This document shows, in pieces, positions 46,440 to 58,571 of a stretch of 64,000 nt of DNA. How positions within the stretch are numbered: position 1 is the first letter of the stretch; each line of letters opens with the position of its first letter. The notes under the pieces are model-generated. The model had not been told where the DNA came from and searched no databases. It was given only the letters and a program-made list of their open reading frames with translations. The translations under genes were made by a program, and so were the position numbers. Source of the DNA: Heloderma charlesbogerti (Eukaryota; Chordata; Lepidosauria; Squamata; Helodermatidae); contig JANEZZ010001951.1 in assembly GCA_026122225.1 (NCBI GenBank), positions 248,001-312,000 of the forward strand. Reading direction: 5' to 3'.

Positions 46440-47270
46440 AACTAGGGATGTATGAAACTCACTCACCTTTGCTCCGTCCCTCCTCGCGGAATCCTCAACG
46501 GGGGGGGGGCGCGATCCGGGCCCCCCCCCCCCGGAATCCTTGATGGCCGGCTCCGCTCCGCGGCCAGGCCACGGAGCAGCCAGCCAGGGCCGGCCACACT
46601 GGATTTCCGGCTGCGGACGGCCTGGTGTGGATGCAAATGGCGGCCGCTGTAGCGGCCGCCATTTGCGTCCAGCTAGACAGCCGTGATAGGCTATGTAAGA
46701 ATTTACATAGCCTATCACGGCTAATGTAAAAAAAAAAAAAAAAACACGCAGCGTACGCAAATGGCGGTGGCTATGGCGGCCACCATTTGCGTGGCCTATT
46801 TTTCTCCAACTTATCTTACGTCAATATTTATGTAAGATAAAACGGCGAAAAAAAAGGGAACGCAAATAGCGTAGTGGACGCTATTTGCGTTCCTTTATTT
46901 TTCACCGTTCTGGCCTACGTAAATATTGACATAAGATAAGTCGGTGAAAAATAGGCCACGCAAATGGCGGCCGCCATAGCCGCCGCCATTTGCGTATGCT
47001 GCGTGGGTTTTTTTTTTACGTTAGCAGTGATAGGCTACGTAAATTCTTACGTAGCCTATCACGGTGCAAAGATGGCAGTGGCGGCGGCGGCAGCCCTGCC
47101 GAGGCCGGCCAAGAGACCAGCCACCGCCAAATCCACCCCAGGTAAGTGCTGTCCCGGGGGGATTCCGCAGGGGGGCGGGGGTCAGGAGGCCGTTCCGCCA
47201 CGGATTCCGGGGGGCTGGATTCTAAAGAATCACTGGAATCCATGGCAGAATTCTCCACCTTCCCTAGTTG
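46440..47270. mobile_element. Probable DNA element carrying a chain of palindromes
   Basis: The borders read TTGTAA-CTAGGGATGTATG on the left and CCTTCCCTAG-TTGTGA on the right. CTAGGGA/TCCCTAG is inverted, and TTGTRA could be a target duplication with one change. Inside are a GC-rich region with long G and C runs on the left (46495-46535), a compound inverted repeat (46633-47062), and a GC-rich right part (47070-47210) with GGAATCC-like motifs facing those on the left. No transposase is seen. The sequence is strikingly GC- and CpG-rich next to an AT-rich intron. Classification is unknown. Confidence 0.6.
46633..47062. repeat. Compound palindrome of about eight hairpin units
   Basis: Consecutive palindromic units are: 46633-46666 (16-bp arms), 46681-46720 (18-bp arms), 46755-46792, 46811-46840, 46857-46893 (15-bp arms), the unpaired mirror at 46910-46942, 46958-46995 (14-bp arms) and 47027-47062 (16-bp arms). 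Two unit types alternate: ACGCAAATGGCGGC-type and GTGATAGGCTACGTAA-type, with TTATCTTACGT.AATATT as a third. The block from 46681 on is also one large inverted repeat centred at about 46875. Confidence 0.93.
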
Positions 47271-47707
47271 TGACCCTAGAACACAGCCTGTGGTCTTCCA
47301 AGGCCTTTATTGCATCCCCCCAAGGGTGCCCTGACTCCCCCACCACCACCGCCAACAAATTCCCCCACCACCTGTAGTCTTCACCCCCTCTACCAGAGAT
47401 CCTCATTCAGATCTCTCTTTCTCCAGCACTGCTAACAGCGAGGAAAGAGCCATCTGTATCAGGAACCCTGGTGTGTGTGTGTGCGCATGCGTGCAGCCCC
47501 CAATCCCCAAGCCAGCATTACTCTTAGGGCTGAAAAAGTTGTGCAGCCCTGCTATAATGGTATGAGTACAGCATAGGTGGGCCTTCTTACCTATATTGCA
47601 CATTCCACAGCTGAATAAAAAGTTACTTTCACTCTTGGCAAAAGTGGCTTGTCCCCAGTCACACTAGGGGCAGTGGGGAGACTGATGGTCCAGAGAATTA
47701 TCTAAAG

Positions 47708-47847
47708 CAGGGGTGGGGGAGCCTCTGGCCCTCCAAATGTTGTTGGTCTCATAACTATTAGCGACCCTAGTCAGCTTGACCAGTGGTCAGATATGATGGG
47801 AGTTGTAGTCCAGCAGCTTCTGGAGAGCCACAGGTTCTCCACTCCTG
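47708..47847. mobile_element. hAT-like non-autonomous element
   Basis: The terminal repeats are CAGGGGTGGGGGAGCCTCTG and the complement of CAGGAGTGGAGAACCTGTGG. The 8-bp duplication is ATCTAAAG at 47700-47707 and CTCTAAAG at 47848-47855. The body has the typical GATGGGAGTTGTAGTCCAGC. Confidence 0.93.
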
Positions 47848-48779
47848 CTCTAAAGCACATGATATAGTTTTGTTGCAGATAACAACAGATAAGCACATCT
47901 AACCTTCTAAAGTACTTCAATGGGAGAGTTACTGAAATTGATGTGTAACTTGTTCCAGTGTCCCTGGAAGAAGAATAGAATATAAGTGTGATTAAAAATA
48001 ATATCCAATCAGCCAGTTACTGTAGATTTTTAAATAATTGCATAACGGAAATAAAAAGCTGAATTCTAAATAATCGACTTAAAGAGATGCAAATGCTTTC
48101 TTACGTTGCTTCATAGGAAGCATCGGTTTAGATGCTGGTCCCATTTTTATTTATTTTTAATAGTGTGTTTTTTACTACATTGTAAATAATGGAGGGGTGA
48201 AATTGAGAACCAGATTTAAAGAGCTAGTCAGTAGAGGGTGCTATTCTTAAATTGCATATTTATTGCAAGGAAGACATTCTTTTGCACTGACCTGATAAAT
48301 TTAACAATGCTCTTGTCACTAACATTTAATGCCAGAAGCAATTATTTCACTTTTGTGTTTTGCCATCAAGATGCAAGGGAACACCTTGCCATGTCAGCAC
48401 TGGCCTCTTCATGAGTGACAGTGCCTAGTTTGGAGAGTTTCTGGCATAATTTCTTATATGCAGTAAAACAGCTCCACTAGCCTTTTTTGAAGGAGGAAAA
48501 CTAGATGGTTCTCTTCAAGTTTCACAAAGAAGTGGGATAATCTTTATCCGTCACACGTTGTCATTCCCATCCTCCTCCTCAAAATCCACATTCTTTCTAC
48601 TTGTTGCTTCATGGTTGTCTGATGCACTTCTCTTTGTCCACTGAGGGGCAGATTTTTTTGAAGAAAGACTCAGCTCAGGGTTGGACTAGGAGGCCACAGC
48701 TTTGTCCTTTTCTGTACCCAACATTCCTCTTGAAGAGAATTAAAATCTCTACGAATTAGTTGGATCTGACCGAAGTTCT

Positions 48780-48836
48780 TTTTATTTATTTATTTTATTT
48801 ATTTCATTTCTATACCGCCCAATAGCCGAAGCTCAG
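48780..48836 (-). mobile_element. L2-type 3' tail, minus strand
   Basis: The complement reads GAGCTTCGGCTATTGGGCGG then TATAGAAATGAAATAAATAA, almost the same terminus as the L2 copy ending at 54020. Confidence 0.85.
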
Positions 48837-51385
48837 TTCTTATGATTTAACTGCTGAGACTCAAGGAGAAGTTGTATGGCAGCTTGAACAGCAACCTTGA
48901 GGGAAATGGTGCAGAACCATTCAGCTCTGACCCACTTGCCCATTGAAAAGCCTTATTCCACCCCATGGTCTCCACTGGCTGTTAGTAGCACTGTTTCCAC
49001 AGCCACTTCTAGAAGTCCTTTGTATCCCATACAAATTGCAATCACCAGTTATCTCCCTTTTCATCCTTTTCACTGCCCTATAAAAGCATTTTAAGTGGCA
49101 CAGGGAATTGGCTGGAGCTTATGCACAGCATTGCTGATGGATGTTGTGCCAGCATTTATCCTTACACCAGGTATGATCTATAGGGCATTTCTGCTATAAA
49201 TCATAGGTTGGGTCTGCAAATCAGATTCACTGGTTGAGAAACAGGGAAGCAAGCTGAAGTGAAATATTAATATTATATGCTACACGTGTCTTCTCAATGG
49301 TAACCTGACATTTGATGGGAGGGCTGGCATGACAGATCCCCAGAGCCATGACCCAGAATTACTCCCACGAACAGAATCCAAGGCAAATCAGTATACTTTT
49401 AGAGTTTCCAAGGGAATTCAACTATCCCTGCAAAACGATGGCCCATGCAAACAATCCAATAGGCATGGTTCCAGCTCTAAAGGGCAAACATATACCAGCA
49501 CCTTCATTGCCAAAGAGGTCTGGACTTCCAGTTCAAAGCTTGCTTATATTTTCCAGCACCCGATCAAGTTGTAGCTGGTCTACCACAGACAAGATCGGAT
49601 GAAGCTGTAGCACTATACTAAACAGGGCTAGAAACAGAGCCATGCAATTTGGTTCTTTTAACTGTTAGCATATCGTTAGGAATATTAGCTGTTATATATG
49701 ATGGTAGCACTGAGCATAGCTACACTGGGCGGAAAGGCAAAACCTATATTTTCAGTACAGCCCTGAGCATGGAGTAAATTGCCTACCATTGATGTAATGA
49801 TTTCCAGTAGCAGCCTTGCTGAGAAATTATTCTTGTTGCAGGATTTTTCTGTAAGAGTACCATTTATTGTACCAGTAGTACTCTTTTGGTGGTGGTGGTG
49901 GTTGTATTGCTTGGGGGTCAAGGGGCAGTAATACTATGAGACTGAGGGCAAAATTTAGTGCTTTTAGCCTAAAAGATGTTTTGATGTTAAATGCTGCCTA
50001 ACTTCCAACCACACTGTGGTTGGATTTTATGAAATCCAGATGATTTGGAAGCAGCGTGTGCATGCAGTTTACTTTAAAAATATATCACTTGGAGAGCGGA
50101 GAGGGGGGTGTGAGGGGAGGGGTTAGCATATGACTTCTTCCCATCTGTGGGCCAGCACATTACTTCCTGTGTAATGTTGGATTTTCTGTATCTTGTACAA
50201 AAGGCCGCCTTGATTTTTCTAGGCAGTGTCTATAGTTTAATAAACCTCTTAATGGTAAATGAAAGGCAGAATAGCAGAACTGACTCTGTAAGAGTCAGAA
50301 TATTGTATTGGTTATAGCTAGTGTTGATAAGTGCTATGCAGTGTCAGTGTCCAGTTCAGAATTATCTTGCTGGGTGTTTCGGAAAATCTGGCAGACTGAC
50401 GTGTTGGTTATAGTTAAGGGCTGAGAAAGGAGTGTTGCATTTCTGGAGTTAAAATGTGGTTTTCTGTCGTTGGAAGAACAGAATCCTTGGTAAGTCTGTT
50501 CAGGGAATGTTTTTCTATACATCTTTAAACATAGCTCCATATTTTTTTATTATACTTGGGTACATTTAAAATTGTCTGTAATTACTTGTTTATGTGGCAC
50601 TTCTTGTTGTAACATGCAACTAAGTATTTGTAGATAATGGCATTCTTTTCAAAAGTTAGCACAAGAAAATGGTACAGAAAGCCTTATCTACTTTTTAATG
50701 AGAGGTATAGTGGCAGGGTTTGATCTTCTGTAATTTGTCAATAACAGTTGTTACATTTAGGATTGAAAGATAATGAATGATTTAAGATATGCACTCCTTT
50801 TTTCCTACTTCCTGGCTGTAATCCAGAAGTACCTCTAAAAGCATGTGACTTGTATTTGTAAAGAATATTAAGAGTAATTAAAATGACATTCTAAACACTA
50901 AATAAGAATAAAATTAACAGACCTCTGAAAATTTGTTCCTGTTGCTCATGTAGCACTTCCTGCAACTAGTTTAAATATATTTAATGTCATTTGGATTGTT
51001 ATAGTAAAAATATTATTTTAAAGTCTCTTAACAACAGTTATTTAAAGAGCTAGTTGTAAGCTGTTTTGATGTCTGTCACCATAATCACAAAGAAAGTCAA
51101 AATGTTTTCTTTAAAGTACTGTTTTGTTTCTTATGGGTATACTTAGATACTGAAAACTAAAACCCCATGACTGTTTCCAGTAGTGCTGGAAAAAATCTCT
51201 ACAATTACAATTGAATGATAATGTGAAGAAAATTAATGCGCTAGGAAATTGCAGTACCAAAACCACCGCTTTATGGGAAACTATTTTTTAAAAATCCAAC
51301 AAAGTAAATTTCAACAACAAAATGAGTCTTCATTGTACCTTTAGTGTATAGTTGATGGCCACAGTCTTAACAGTTAGGGTATACT

Positions 51386-51476
51386 TACAGCACAATCCTA
51401 TGTATGTTTCCTTAGAAGTAAGTCCAACTGTGCTCAGCGGGTTTACTCCCTAATAACTGTGTTTAGGATTGCAGCC
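51386..51476. mobile_element. Short sauropsid-type repeat with inverted ends
   Basis: It starts ACAGCACAATCCTATGTATG and ends TGTTTAGGATTGCAGCC; the ends are inverted, and the core is AAGTAAGTCCAACTGTGCTC. Related copies are at 34540, 42704, 58255 and 60615. Confidence 0.8.
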
Positions 51477-51849
51477 TCTGCACCTAATTCGGATCCAGAT
51501 TGTGAATAATATAGGTATAGTTACTCTTGATCCCCCTCTGTTGAAGCAGCATAAAAAAGAATGATGCACGGTCATTTAGAAGCATATTTTATCTCCTTTA
51601 CATGTCTACGTTGCTCTTCTTCCCAGCTTGCCTTACTTAAAAGTTTAAAACAAGTTTAGAGACTAATATCATAGTCTGTCTCTTGAAGAATATATAGAAA
51701 AAGATGAAAGTTTTTTTTTAACACATTCTTATTTTCTAATCTGCTGCTATGTCTCAAAGATGAGCTCTTATGGGAGTTGCAATAGCACAAACACTTTGGA
51801 AAAACAAATGGGGTTATTAGAAAGAAGCCAGGTTATTTCTTTCCTTGAA

Positions 51850-52020
51850 ATCAGTGCGTTGGATCCAGAGATCTGTGAGCAGAGTTCTACTCTCAGAACA
51901 TTCCCACTCACAGAAGTGGCAGGAGGCAATTTTCACTGATTACCCCTTTCTCTGCAACCCTTTGCACCCCCAAAACTTGCTCCAGGGGCTGCAGGGGAAG
52001 GGGGAATTGGCAAAATTAGT
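51850..52020. repeat. Dispersed family, left part, split by L2
   Basis: TTGGATCCAGAGATCTGTGA through GGCAAAATTAGTGTCTTCTC resembles parts of 4212-4395, 7815-8000, 18960-19260 and 28560-28760. Its likely right part continues after the L2 at 54021 (TTATGTCATTCTCCCCCTTA through CTGCATTGCAG). TTAGTGTCTTCTC and TTATGTCATTCTC would be the L2 target duplication, with differences. Confidence 0.65.
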
Positions 52021-53809
52021 GTCTTCTCAGTGTCGTCCAGCGGAGCTTTTCCGAGTGGTTCGCGGCCTGTTACATTCTGGGCCAGGGAGAGAGACGGTGG
52101 AACCCTCGGTAGCACGCTGTGACAAGTTTGCGCGGCACTTTGAGGATAAAGTCGCTCAGATTCGTCATGAATTGGACACCACCATTAATGCAGTTCCATT
52201 GGTAGAGGCATTCAGAGCACCGTCCAGTCCAGTTTTATTGGATGAGTTTCAGTTACTGAGGCCTGAGGATGCGGACAAGGTGCTTGGCCAAGTCCGATCG
52301 ACCACTTGTGTGCTTGACCCTTGCCCTTCATGGCTTATTAAATCAAACAAGGAGGGGTTGTCCGGCTGGGTCCAGGAGGTTGTAAATTCCTCCTTGAGAG
52401 AGGGAGTGGTGCCTGCTGCTTTAAAAGAGGCAGTAATTAGACCACTTCTGAAAAAGCCTAACCTGGACCCAGAGGATGTTAACAATTATAGGCCAGTGGC
52501 CAACATCCCCTTCCTGGGCAAGGTGCTTGAGCGGGTGGTTGTAGGACAGCTCCAGGCACTCTTGAATGAAACGGATTATCTAGATCCATTTCAATTGGGC
52601 TTCAGGCCTGGTTTTGGAATGGAAACTGCCTTGGCCGCCCTGTGGGATGACCTCTGCCGGGAGAGGGACAGGGGGAGTGCGACCCTGTTGATTCTCCTGG
52701 ACCTCTCAGCGGCTTTCGATACCATCGACCATGGTATCCTTCTGGATAGGTTGTCTGGGTTGGGAGTTGGAGGCACTGCACTACAGTGGTTCCGCTCCTA
52801 CTTGGATGGCTGATTCCAGACGGTGGTGCTGGGGGATTATTGCTCTGTGCCATGGCAATTGTGCCATGGGGTTCCACAGGGCTCTATTGTATCCCCCATG
52901 CTGTTTAACATCTACATGAAACCGCTGGGGGAGGTTATCCGGAGGTGTGGGCTGAGGTGCCATCAATATGCGGATGACACCCAGCTCTACCTCTCTTTCT
53001 CATCAAAACCAGGTGAGGCAGTGGCTGTTCTGAACCAGTGCCTGGGCACGGTAATGGACTGGATGAGGGCTAATAAACTGAAACTCAATCCAGACAAGAT
53101 GGAGGTACTGTTAGTGGGTGGTTCGTCTGCCCGGCTAGGTGATATTCAACCTGTTCTGGAGGGGGTTGCACTCCCCCTAAAGGATCAAGTTCATAGTTTG
53201 GGGGTGCTCTTGGATCCAGAACTGTCACTTGAGGCACAGGTGAACTCAGTGGCACGGAGCACTTTTTATCAGCTTAGGCTGGTATACCAACTACGCCCTT
53301 ATCTGGACAGAGATAGCCTAGCTACAGTTATCCATGCTCTGATAACTTCTCGTCTGGATTACTGCAATGCGTTATACGTGGGGCTGCCTTTGAAAACGGT
53401 CTGGAAACTTCAGCTGGTCCAAAATAGGGCAGCAAGATTGTTAACAGGGACTGGCCTGCGAGCTCATATTACGCCAGTACTTTTCCAGCTGCACTGGCTG
53501 CCAGTCCATTTCCGGGCCCGATTCAAAGTGCTGGTGTTAACATTCAAAGCCCTTAACGGCTTGGGGCCAGGTTACCTGAAGGATCACCTCCTCCCATATG
53601 TGCCTGCCCGGACCTTAAGATCATCCTCAGCGGCCCTTCTCCGTGAGCCCCTGCCAAAGGAAGTGAGGCGGGTGGCTACTAGGAGGAGGGCTTTTTCTGT
53701 TGTGGCACCCCAGCTCTGGAATGAGCTCCCTAGTGAGGTTCGCCTGGCGCCTACATTGTACTCCTTTCGGCGCCAGGTGAAGACCTTTTTATTTTCCCAG
53801 GCATTTTAG
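52021..53809 (+). pseudogene. L2 reverse transcriptase with a single nonsense codon
   Basis: One frame covers the RT from ADKVLGQVRSTTCVLDPCPS (finger region) through NNYRPVANIPFLGKVLERVV, LLDLSAAFDTIDHGILLDRL, then a TGA at 52811-52813, then [20 protein letters not shown], the active site YADDTQLYL (YADD at 52967-52978), [32 protein letters not shown] and a stop after FLFSQAF at 53807-53809. The TGA sits where related elements have a residue between SYLDG and FQTV; a CGA to TGA change would explain it. Upstream, the open frame extends by chance into the older repeat at 51845. Confidence 0.92.
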
Positions 53810-54020
53810 CTTTCTAAATTTTTATCTTTGCTGTTTTAAATCTGTATTTTAAACTCCTGTACTGCTGCTAGGTTTTATTGTGGTTGTATTGTTATATTGT
53901 GGTTTTAATGTTCTATATATTTTAAATTGTTTTATTGTGTGTTGTTTGGTTTTAATTTTTGTGAACCGCCCAGAGAGCTTCAGCTATTGGGCGGTATAGA
54001 AATAAATAAATAAATAAATA
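52021..54020 (+). mobile_element. L2-clade LINE, 5' truncated, nearly intact RT
   Basis: The element begins within the region between endonuclease and RT (CRPAELFRVVRGLLH) and contains a complete RT and C-terminal domain in one frame apart from one stop. The 3' UTR ends GAACCGCCCAGAGAGCTTCA, GGGCGGTATAGAAATAAATA. The endonuclease is missing, so it is dead on arrival, but the low decay points to a fairly recent insertion. It is in sense with AFDN. Confidence 0.92.
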
Positions 54021-55301
54021 TTATGTCATTCTCCCCCTTATGTGAGTGGAAGCCTCCACTGCATTGCAGCCCCTTCCTATTTACAGACTCTTAAGTTTTG
54101 GTGTGAGCGTATTTTATCTTAACGGATACCTTTAATTTTACCAGAGAACTACCTAAAATAGATGCCAAGCAGTCTCTATCTTCTGTATAGATAACAGTTA
54201 TGTAGGATGTTGGAATATTGTATATAAACTGTGTATATGGAAATAATTTGTTGAAGAAAAATAACTCCTATTGGTATTATTTCATACTTATAAAATGCTT
54301 TAAAGTGTTTTAAGTGCTATACAGATATTAAAAGATAAGACAATCCCAGCCTTCAGGCTCACAATTGTAATAGACATGATACAAAAGGAAAAAGGAATGG
54401 GGAAAGAAAAGAAAAGCAAGCAATTGGAGCAACTGCACCTTCACTTGTCAATGGAAGAAGCCAGGATAAATACTTGATATACTTAATTGGTCTTCAAAGA
54501 ATGCTGTTAGCAAAGTCTCTCCACCCCCTGTAGTGAGGATTAGGATATTCCATCACATTGCATATTTATTTTTATTTTGTTTACCTGAAATGACAAAGTG
54601 TATTTAGGCAAGCAGAATATAATTCTCACTGAAAATTTGTTGTTATATCATCAACTAATACTTGGTCTTCTGTAAAAAGTGCAGTGACTTGAGCCAGTAG
54701 CAGTCAAACGTAGCTCTTAAGAGTTGTACATCTGTGACGGGACACTGAACTCTTCTGACTTTATATGAAGCCAAGGTGTTTGTTAAGAAATGTGAAGCTA
54801 GAAGGAAGAAGCTGTGGAAGGTTAGGCATTAGAAGTAGTGGTTGCAAACATTAGCAAAGATTCTATGAATGGTATTATCTGGACATTGCCTTCTAGCTTT
54901 TTTTGTAAGTTACTGGAAGCCATTGAGTATCTGCTATTAGAAGGCCCTTTAATATAGAAATGGATTGTTCAGGAATGAAGGCTTTGTACTAGCACAATGT
55001 ATTCACCATTACAGTGAATTAGGAGTTAGATGTGCACGCCTCTTATGCAACTGCCATTAATTTCAGTGGGGCGTCTGCAGAGGAAATTCCTAGTAGTTGT
55101 GCCCATAACAGAATAACCAAAGATACAGTGCATTTAGTGGTTAAGAGTCTGAATTAAGAGCTGACATGCCATGATCACCTCTCAGTTATGAATTTATATT
55201 GGCTTTCTTCAGGCCTCCTAATCTCTCAGTCCCCTGCCCCTGCCCCATTCGTAATATAAGGATAATGGTATTGACTGCCCTTATATGATGGTCATATAGA
55301 T

Positions 55302-55437
55302 CAGGGGTAGGCTGAAGGTAGATCTCCAGATGTTTGAGTCTTCAACTCCCAGAAGCCCCTGCCAGCATGGCCAGTGGTGAGGAATGCTGGGAATTGAAAT
55401 TTGAAACATCTGTAGATCTACTTTCTCCTCACTGCTG
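55302..55437. mobile_element. hAT-like element with perfect 8-bp duplication
   Basis: ATATAGAT stands at 55294-55301 and again at 55438-55445. The ends are CAGGGGTAGGCTGAAGG and the complement of CAGCAGTGAGGAGAAAG. The body (CCAGATGTTTGAG..CAACTCCCAGAAG) is self-complementary. Confidence 0.93.
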
Positions 55438-55705
55438 ATATAGATCAGTGAGATACCCCTGAGGTTTCTCCCAGATGGCTTGCCCAGTCATCACACCCCC
55501 ATCCCCCCTTTTTTTCTTGGTGGCTGGGTGTGCCGCAAAGAAAAGCATTGGCATGCAGCTGCCCACCATCTTCATTTCCTAACAGTATATCTGAACCTCC
55601 ATGCGACCCAGAGGCATTCATGGGAAATGAAAGTGGCAGCAGCTGAAGGCCCTAATGGCTTTGAAGCAATCATAGCTGTCAGTAATAATAATAATAAAGT
55701 GGGAA

Positions 55706-55739
55706 GGGTAGGACACCTTAGTGTGAAGGTGTCCTACCC
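55706..55739. repeat. 14-bp perfect hairpin
   Basis: GGGTAGGACACCTT and its exact complement are separated by six bases (AGTGTG). Confidence 0.95.
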
Positions 55740-58254
55740 GACAAGAAAGGTGTTGGGGGGCACTGGTGCCTGCAAGAACCATGTTGCCTACACCCACTCT
55801 TTAAAAAAAAAATGCATAAATTTATGGGATGAACACCTTGCAACAGAGAGCCAAGCTTCGGAGATTATTTCAGATTCCTTTTGAACAGACATCATTTTGA
55901 ATCTGTAGTAAGCACAGAGTGCTCCACCTCATCAATATAAATACTGACTATAGCACCCAAGTGATATGATATAAGCACATTTTTTTTCACATACTGAAGT
56001 TGTTTTCACAGTTGCTCCCGAAATGCAAATCTGGCATGAAGGGGTGGACTAGGGGAGTGGTGCTTCTTGTTTTGTATACAGGTACTGGAAAAAGACTTTG
56101 GCCTGATTTGGACTATCATAGCTCAGCTTAATAGGCTGAGATATGAATGAATCTTTTGCCTGGGCACACAGTCTCTTCGCTCTTCCATTTGCATTGTAAG
56201 CAGTCAAACTAGGAAGCCTCTCATTAACATAGTTTCCCATTTGTTTGAACTGGAAAACAATGGTTGCCAGTTTTGGAATAAGGATAGTAAACCAGTTTGA
56301 AGTTTGTTTAATATCCTGGCTTGTTTGGAAGCTGGTAACCATAATTTTCTGATTTGGATGAAATGGAAAATTATGGGTAATTACAGGCTTCCTGGGTTGC
56401 TCACTCCACAAAGGAGCTATGTGCACAGACAAAAGTCTTGCTCATATCTCAACATATTAAGCCAAGATATGATCATCCAAATGTGGCCATTGTAGTGAAG
56501 AAAAAAATGAAAACAAGTCTGAGGCAGAGGAGATAGATTAGTTTTCAAAAATATAAGTTTTCTCTATTAAGTAGAAGTGGCTTTATATTGTTGTTGGCAT
56601 ATTTTAATGGCTTATGTAGTATAAATATGCAACACATGTGGATGTTCACATATGCACTTCCACTCTAAAAATGAATACATAAATAAATACAAATAGCCTC
56701 ATTGGTCTACCAGTAGCTGTTTCACAATACTTTACATCCAAGCTGGGCAGTTTATTTAGCTTTGAGGGCTGTTGTTTTCTTGGTTATTTTAGTTCATGAA
56801 ATCAGCATTGTTTGCATTCTCTTGGGCAAGTTGCAAATTTAAATTGTTAGAGTTGGTACCTTTATTCTACAGTATTCTTACTTTGAAAATGTTGTGCACC
56901 AGTGTGAAAAATGTAGTTTTATCAATAGGGTACATGCAAACTCAGACTCTAGTTCTTAGTTGCCAAAGTACTTACAGTTGAGCTTTCTGGCAGGGAAACA
57001 AGGTCCCTGAAACTATTCCTTCTCTGGCCAATATATGGGATCAGGTTGGTCTCCCCCTTGCCATGGATGTCCTTCCTTGGAGGCAGGGGTGCAGTCTTTC
57101 ATTGGGCCTTGGTTCCTGGCCAATGGATAAAAGCATGCTGCCCTTCAGCTCTTGCAGACTTGTGGAGGTGTGAGGTAGATAGCGGACAGCAGAGTACTTT
57201 GAGGTCTTGTAGTATCTAGTCCTGATTGTTGCCAGGGAAGGGTTAGTGAGCTGAATGTTTAAAGAGAAACTGCAGTGTCATCACACACCTATATTTATCA
57301 TCAAACATCCTACAAACACTGGTAACTCTCAACTGAGGGGCAGTTCACAGAAAATAACAGGTATGTGCCTGTATATATCATGTGCATATAATGTTCCTTG
57401 TGATCTGTGGGAATCATACTAGTCTCCCCTTATACATACTGTGGGGAATTATGGTTTTCTCTGGTCTGCATAACCAAAATCCAAGGGAGACAAATATTTA
57501 TCTTACTATGATCTAGAATTTTATAGCTGGGCATATAACAACAACAAAACAGAACTTTTTCCTACCCCAGCAGCATATGTCTGTATGAGTTAAGTTCACA
57601 GTGGTCCTAAAGTTGTTTGCAAGGTTTTATACTAGCAGCTGACTGTTTTATTAAGCTGTGTAACAAAGTATTACTCAGACTAATTATATACTGAAATGGC
57701 ACTGATTTGTTAATCTACCACATAATAGGAATAATTAGGAAGATTAAAGGGTTAGAACGCATTTTGTCTAGAGCAATTTATTAATGCTGCTTTTATAATT
57801 ACATTTTTCAATTAACTAGCATGCCATCTTTGGTCCTTAAAGTACCACATACCATATTGCTAGCTTACTGTACAAATAAACTATTGCCAACTGGAAAATT
57901 ACCACTTGCAATAGGAGTAGACATATTTTATGTGTAAAATGTGTAAATTTATTTCATTTTTGGTGAAATAAATTAGCTGTTGATCATGAATGACCTTCAC
58001 AATTCCATGTTTTAAAATAAGACTTCCCCATTCAGTATAGAAGCCTGTGTGCAGAATATATTCCGGACATTATTAACCAGACAGAGAGGCTGGAATAAAC
58101 ATACAGGAATACAAGTCTACTACTATACTATCCACTTTGGCTGCAATCCACGAGTCACTTTCAATAGATGTTGACCAATAGGTGTTTGTGAGGCTTCTTT
58201 GTGGATCAAATAGAGATCCACAGAAGATTTTTTTTAAATTACTGTGAAATCTTT

Positions 58255-58330
58255 TGTATGCTTACTCAGAAGTAAATCCGCCTAAACTCAGTGGGACTGC
58301 TCTCTTGTAAATGGGTTTAGGATTGCAGCC
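58255..58330. mobile_element. Short sauropsid-type repeat just before exon O
   Basis: CTTACTCAGAAGTAAATCCG, CTCAGTGGGACTGCTCTC and GGGTTTAGGATTGCAGCC match the family consensus pattern. Its end is about 43 bases from exon O. Confidence 0.85.
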
Positions 58331-58373
58331 AACGGTGTGCATTTGTAAAAAGTATTGCTTTATTTCTTTTCAG

Positions 58374-58439
58374 GGTGCTGGTCAAGATAAACTTGGAATC
58401 TATGTCAAGTCTGTGGTAAAAGGTGGTGCTGCAGATGTG
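58374..58439 (+). CDS. AFDN: AFDN exon O (PDZ)
   Basis: This 22-codon exon encodes GAGQDKLGIYVKSVVKGGAA then DV. LGIYVKSVVKGGAADV is the strand and turn following the PDZ binding loop. It is phase 0 at both ends; the acceptor is ttcttttcag and the donor gttagt. No difference from mammals is seen. Confidence 0.97.
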
Positions 58440-58571
58440 GTTAGTAATATTTGTAACTATTAAAATAGTCCAAATTTACAGTGATTAGCTTTGAATATTT
58501 CTAAACTTTATATAGTCTAGCCTCCTTAATCTCATACTAAATAATATAACTTTTGTATTGAATGTAACTAG

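Larger units (their letters stand above)
44118..58373. other. AFDN intron N-O, 14.3 kb
   Basis: This is the largest intron in the window. It contains a minus-strand LINE fragment (44538-44890), the palindrome chain (46440-47270), hAT-like elements (47708, 55302), a minus-strand LINE tail (48780-48836), a copy of the short sauropsid-type repeat (51386-51476), a dispersed-family copy interrupted by a nearly intact L2 (51850-54070) and a 14-bp-stem hairpin (55706-55739). The stretches 45000-46430, 48200-48770, 48840-51380 and 55800-58240 show no repeat or coding feature I can name. Confidence 0.7.

Noticed and set aside
46681..47062. CRISPR-like array from regularly spaced palindromic repeats
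   Set aside because: The units differ, the spaces between them are repeat-derived and mirrored, and the context is a vertebrate intron.
51845..52020. N-terminal extension of the long L2 open frame starting at the ATG at 51845
   Set aside because: The sequence belongs to an older dispersed repeat; L2 protein similarity begins only at about 52030.
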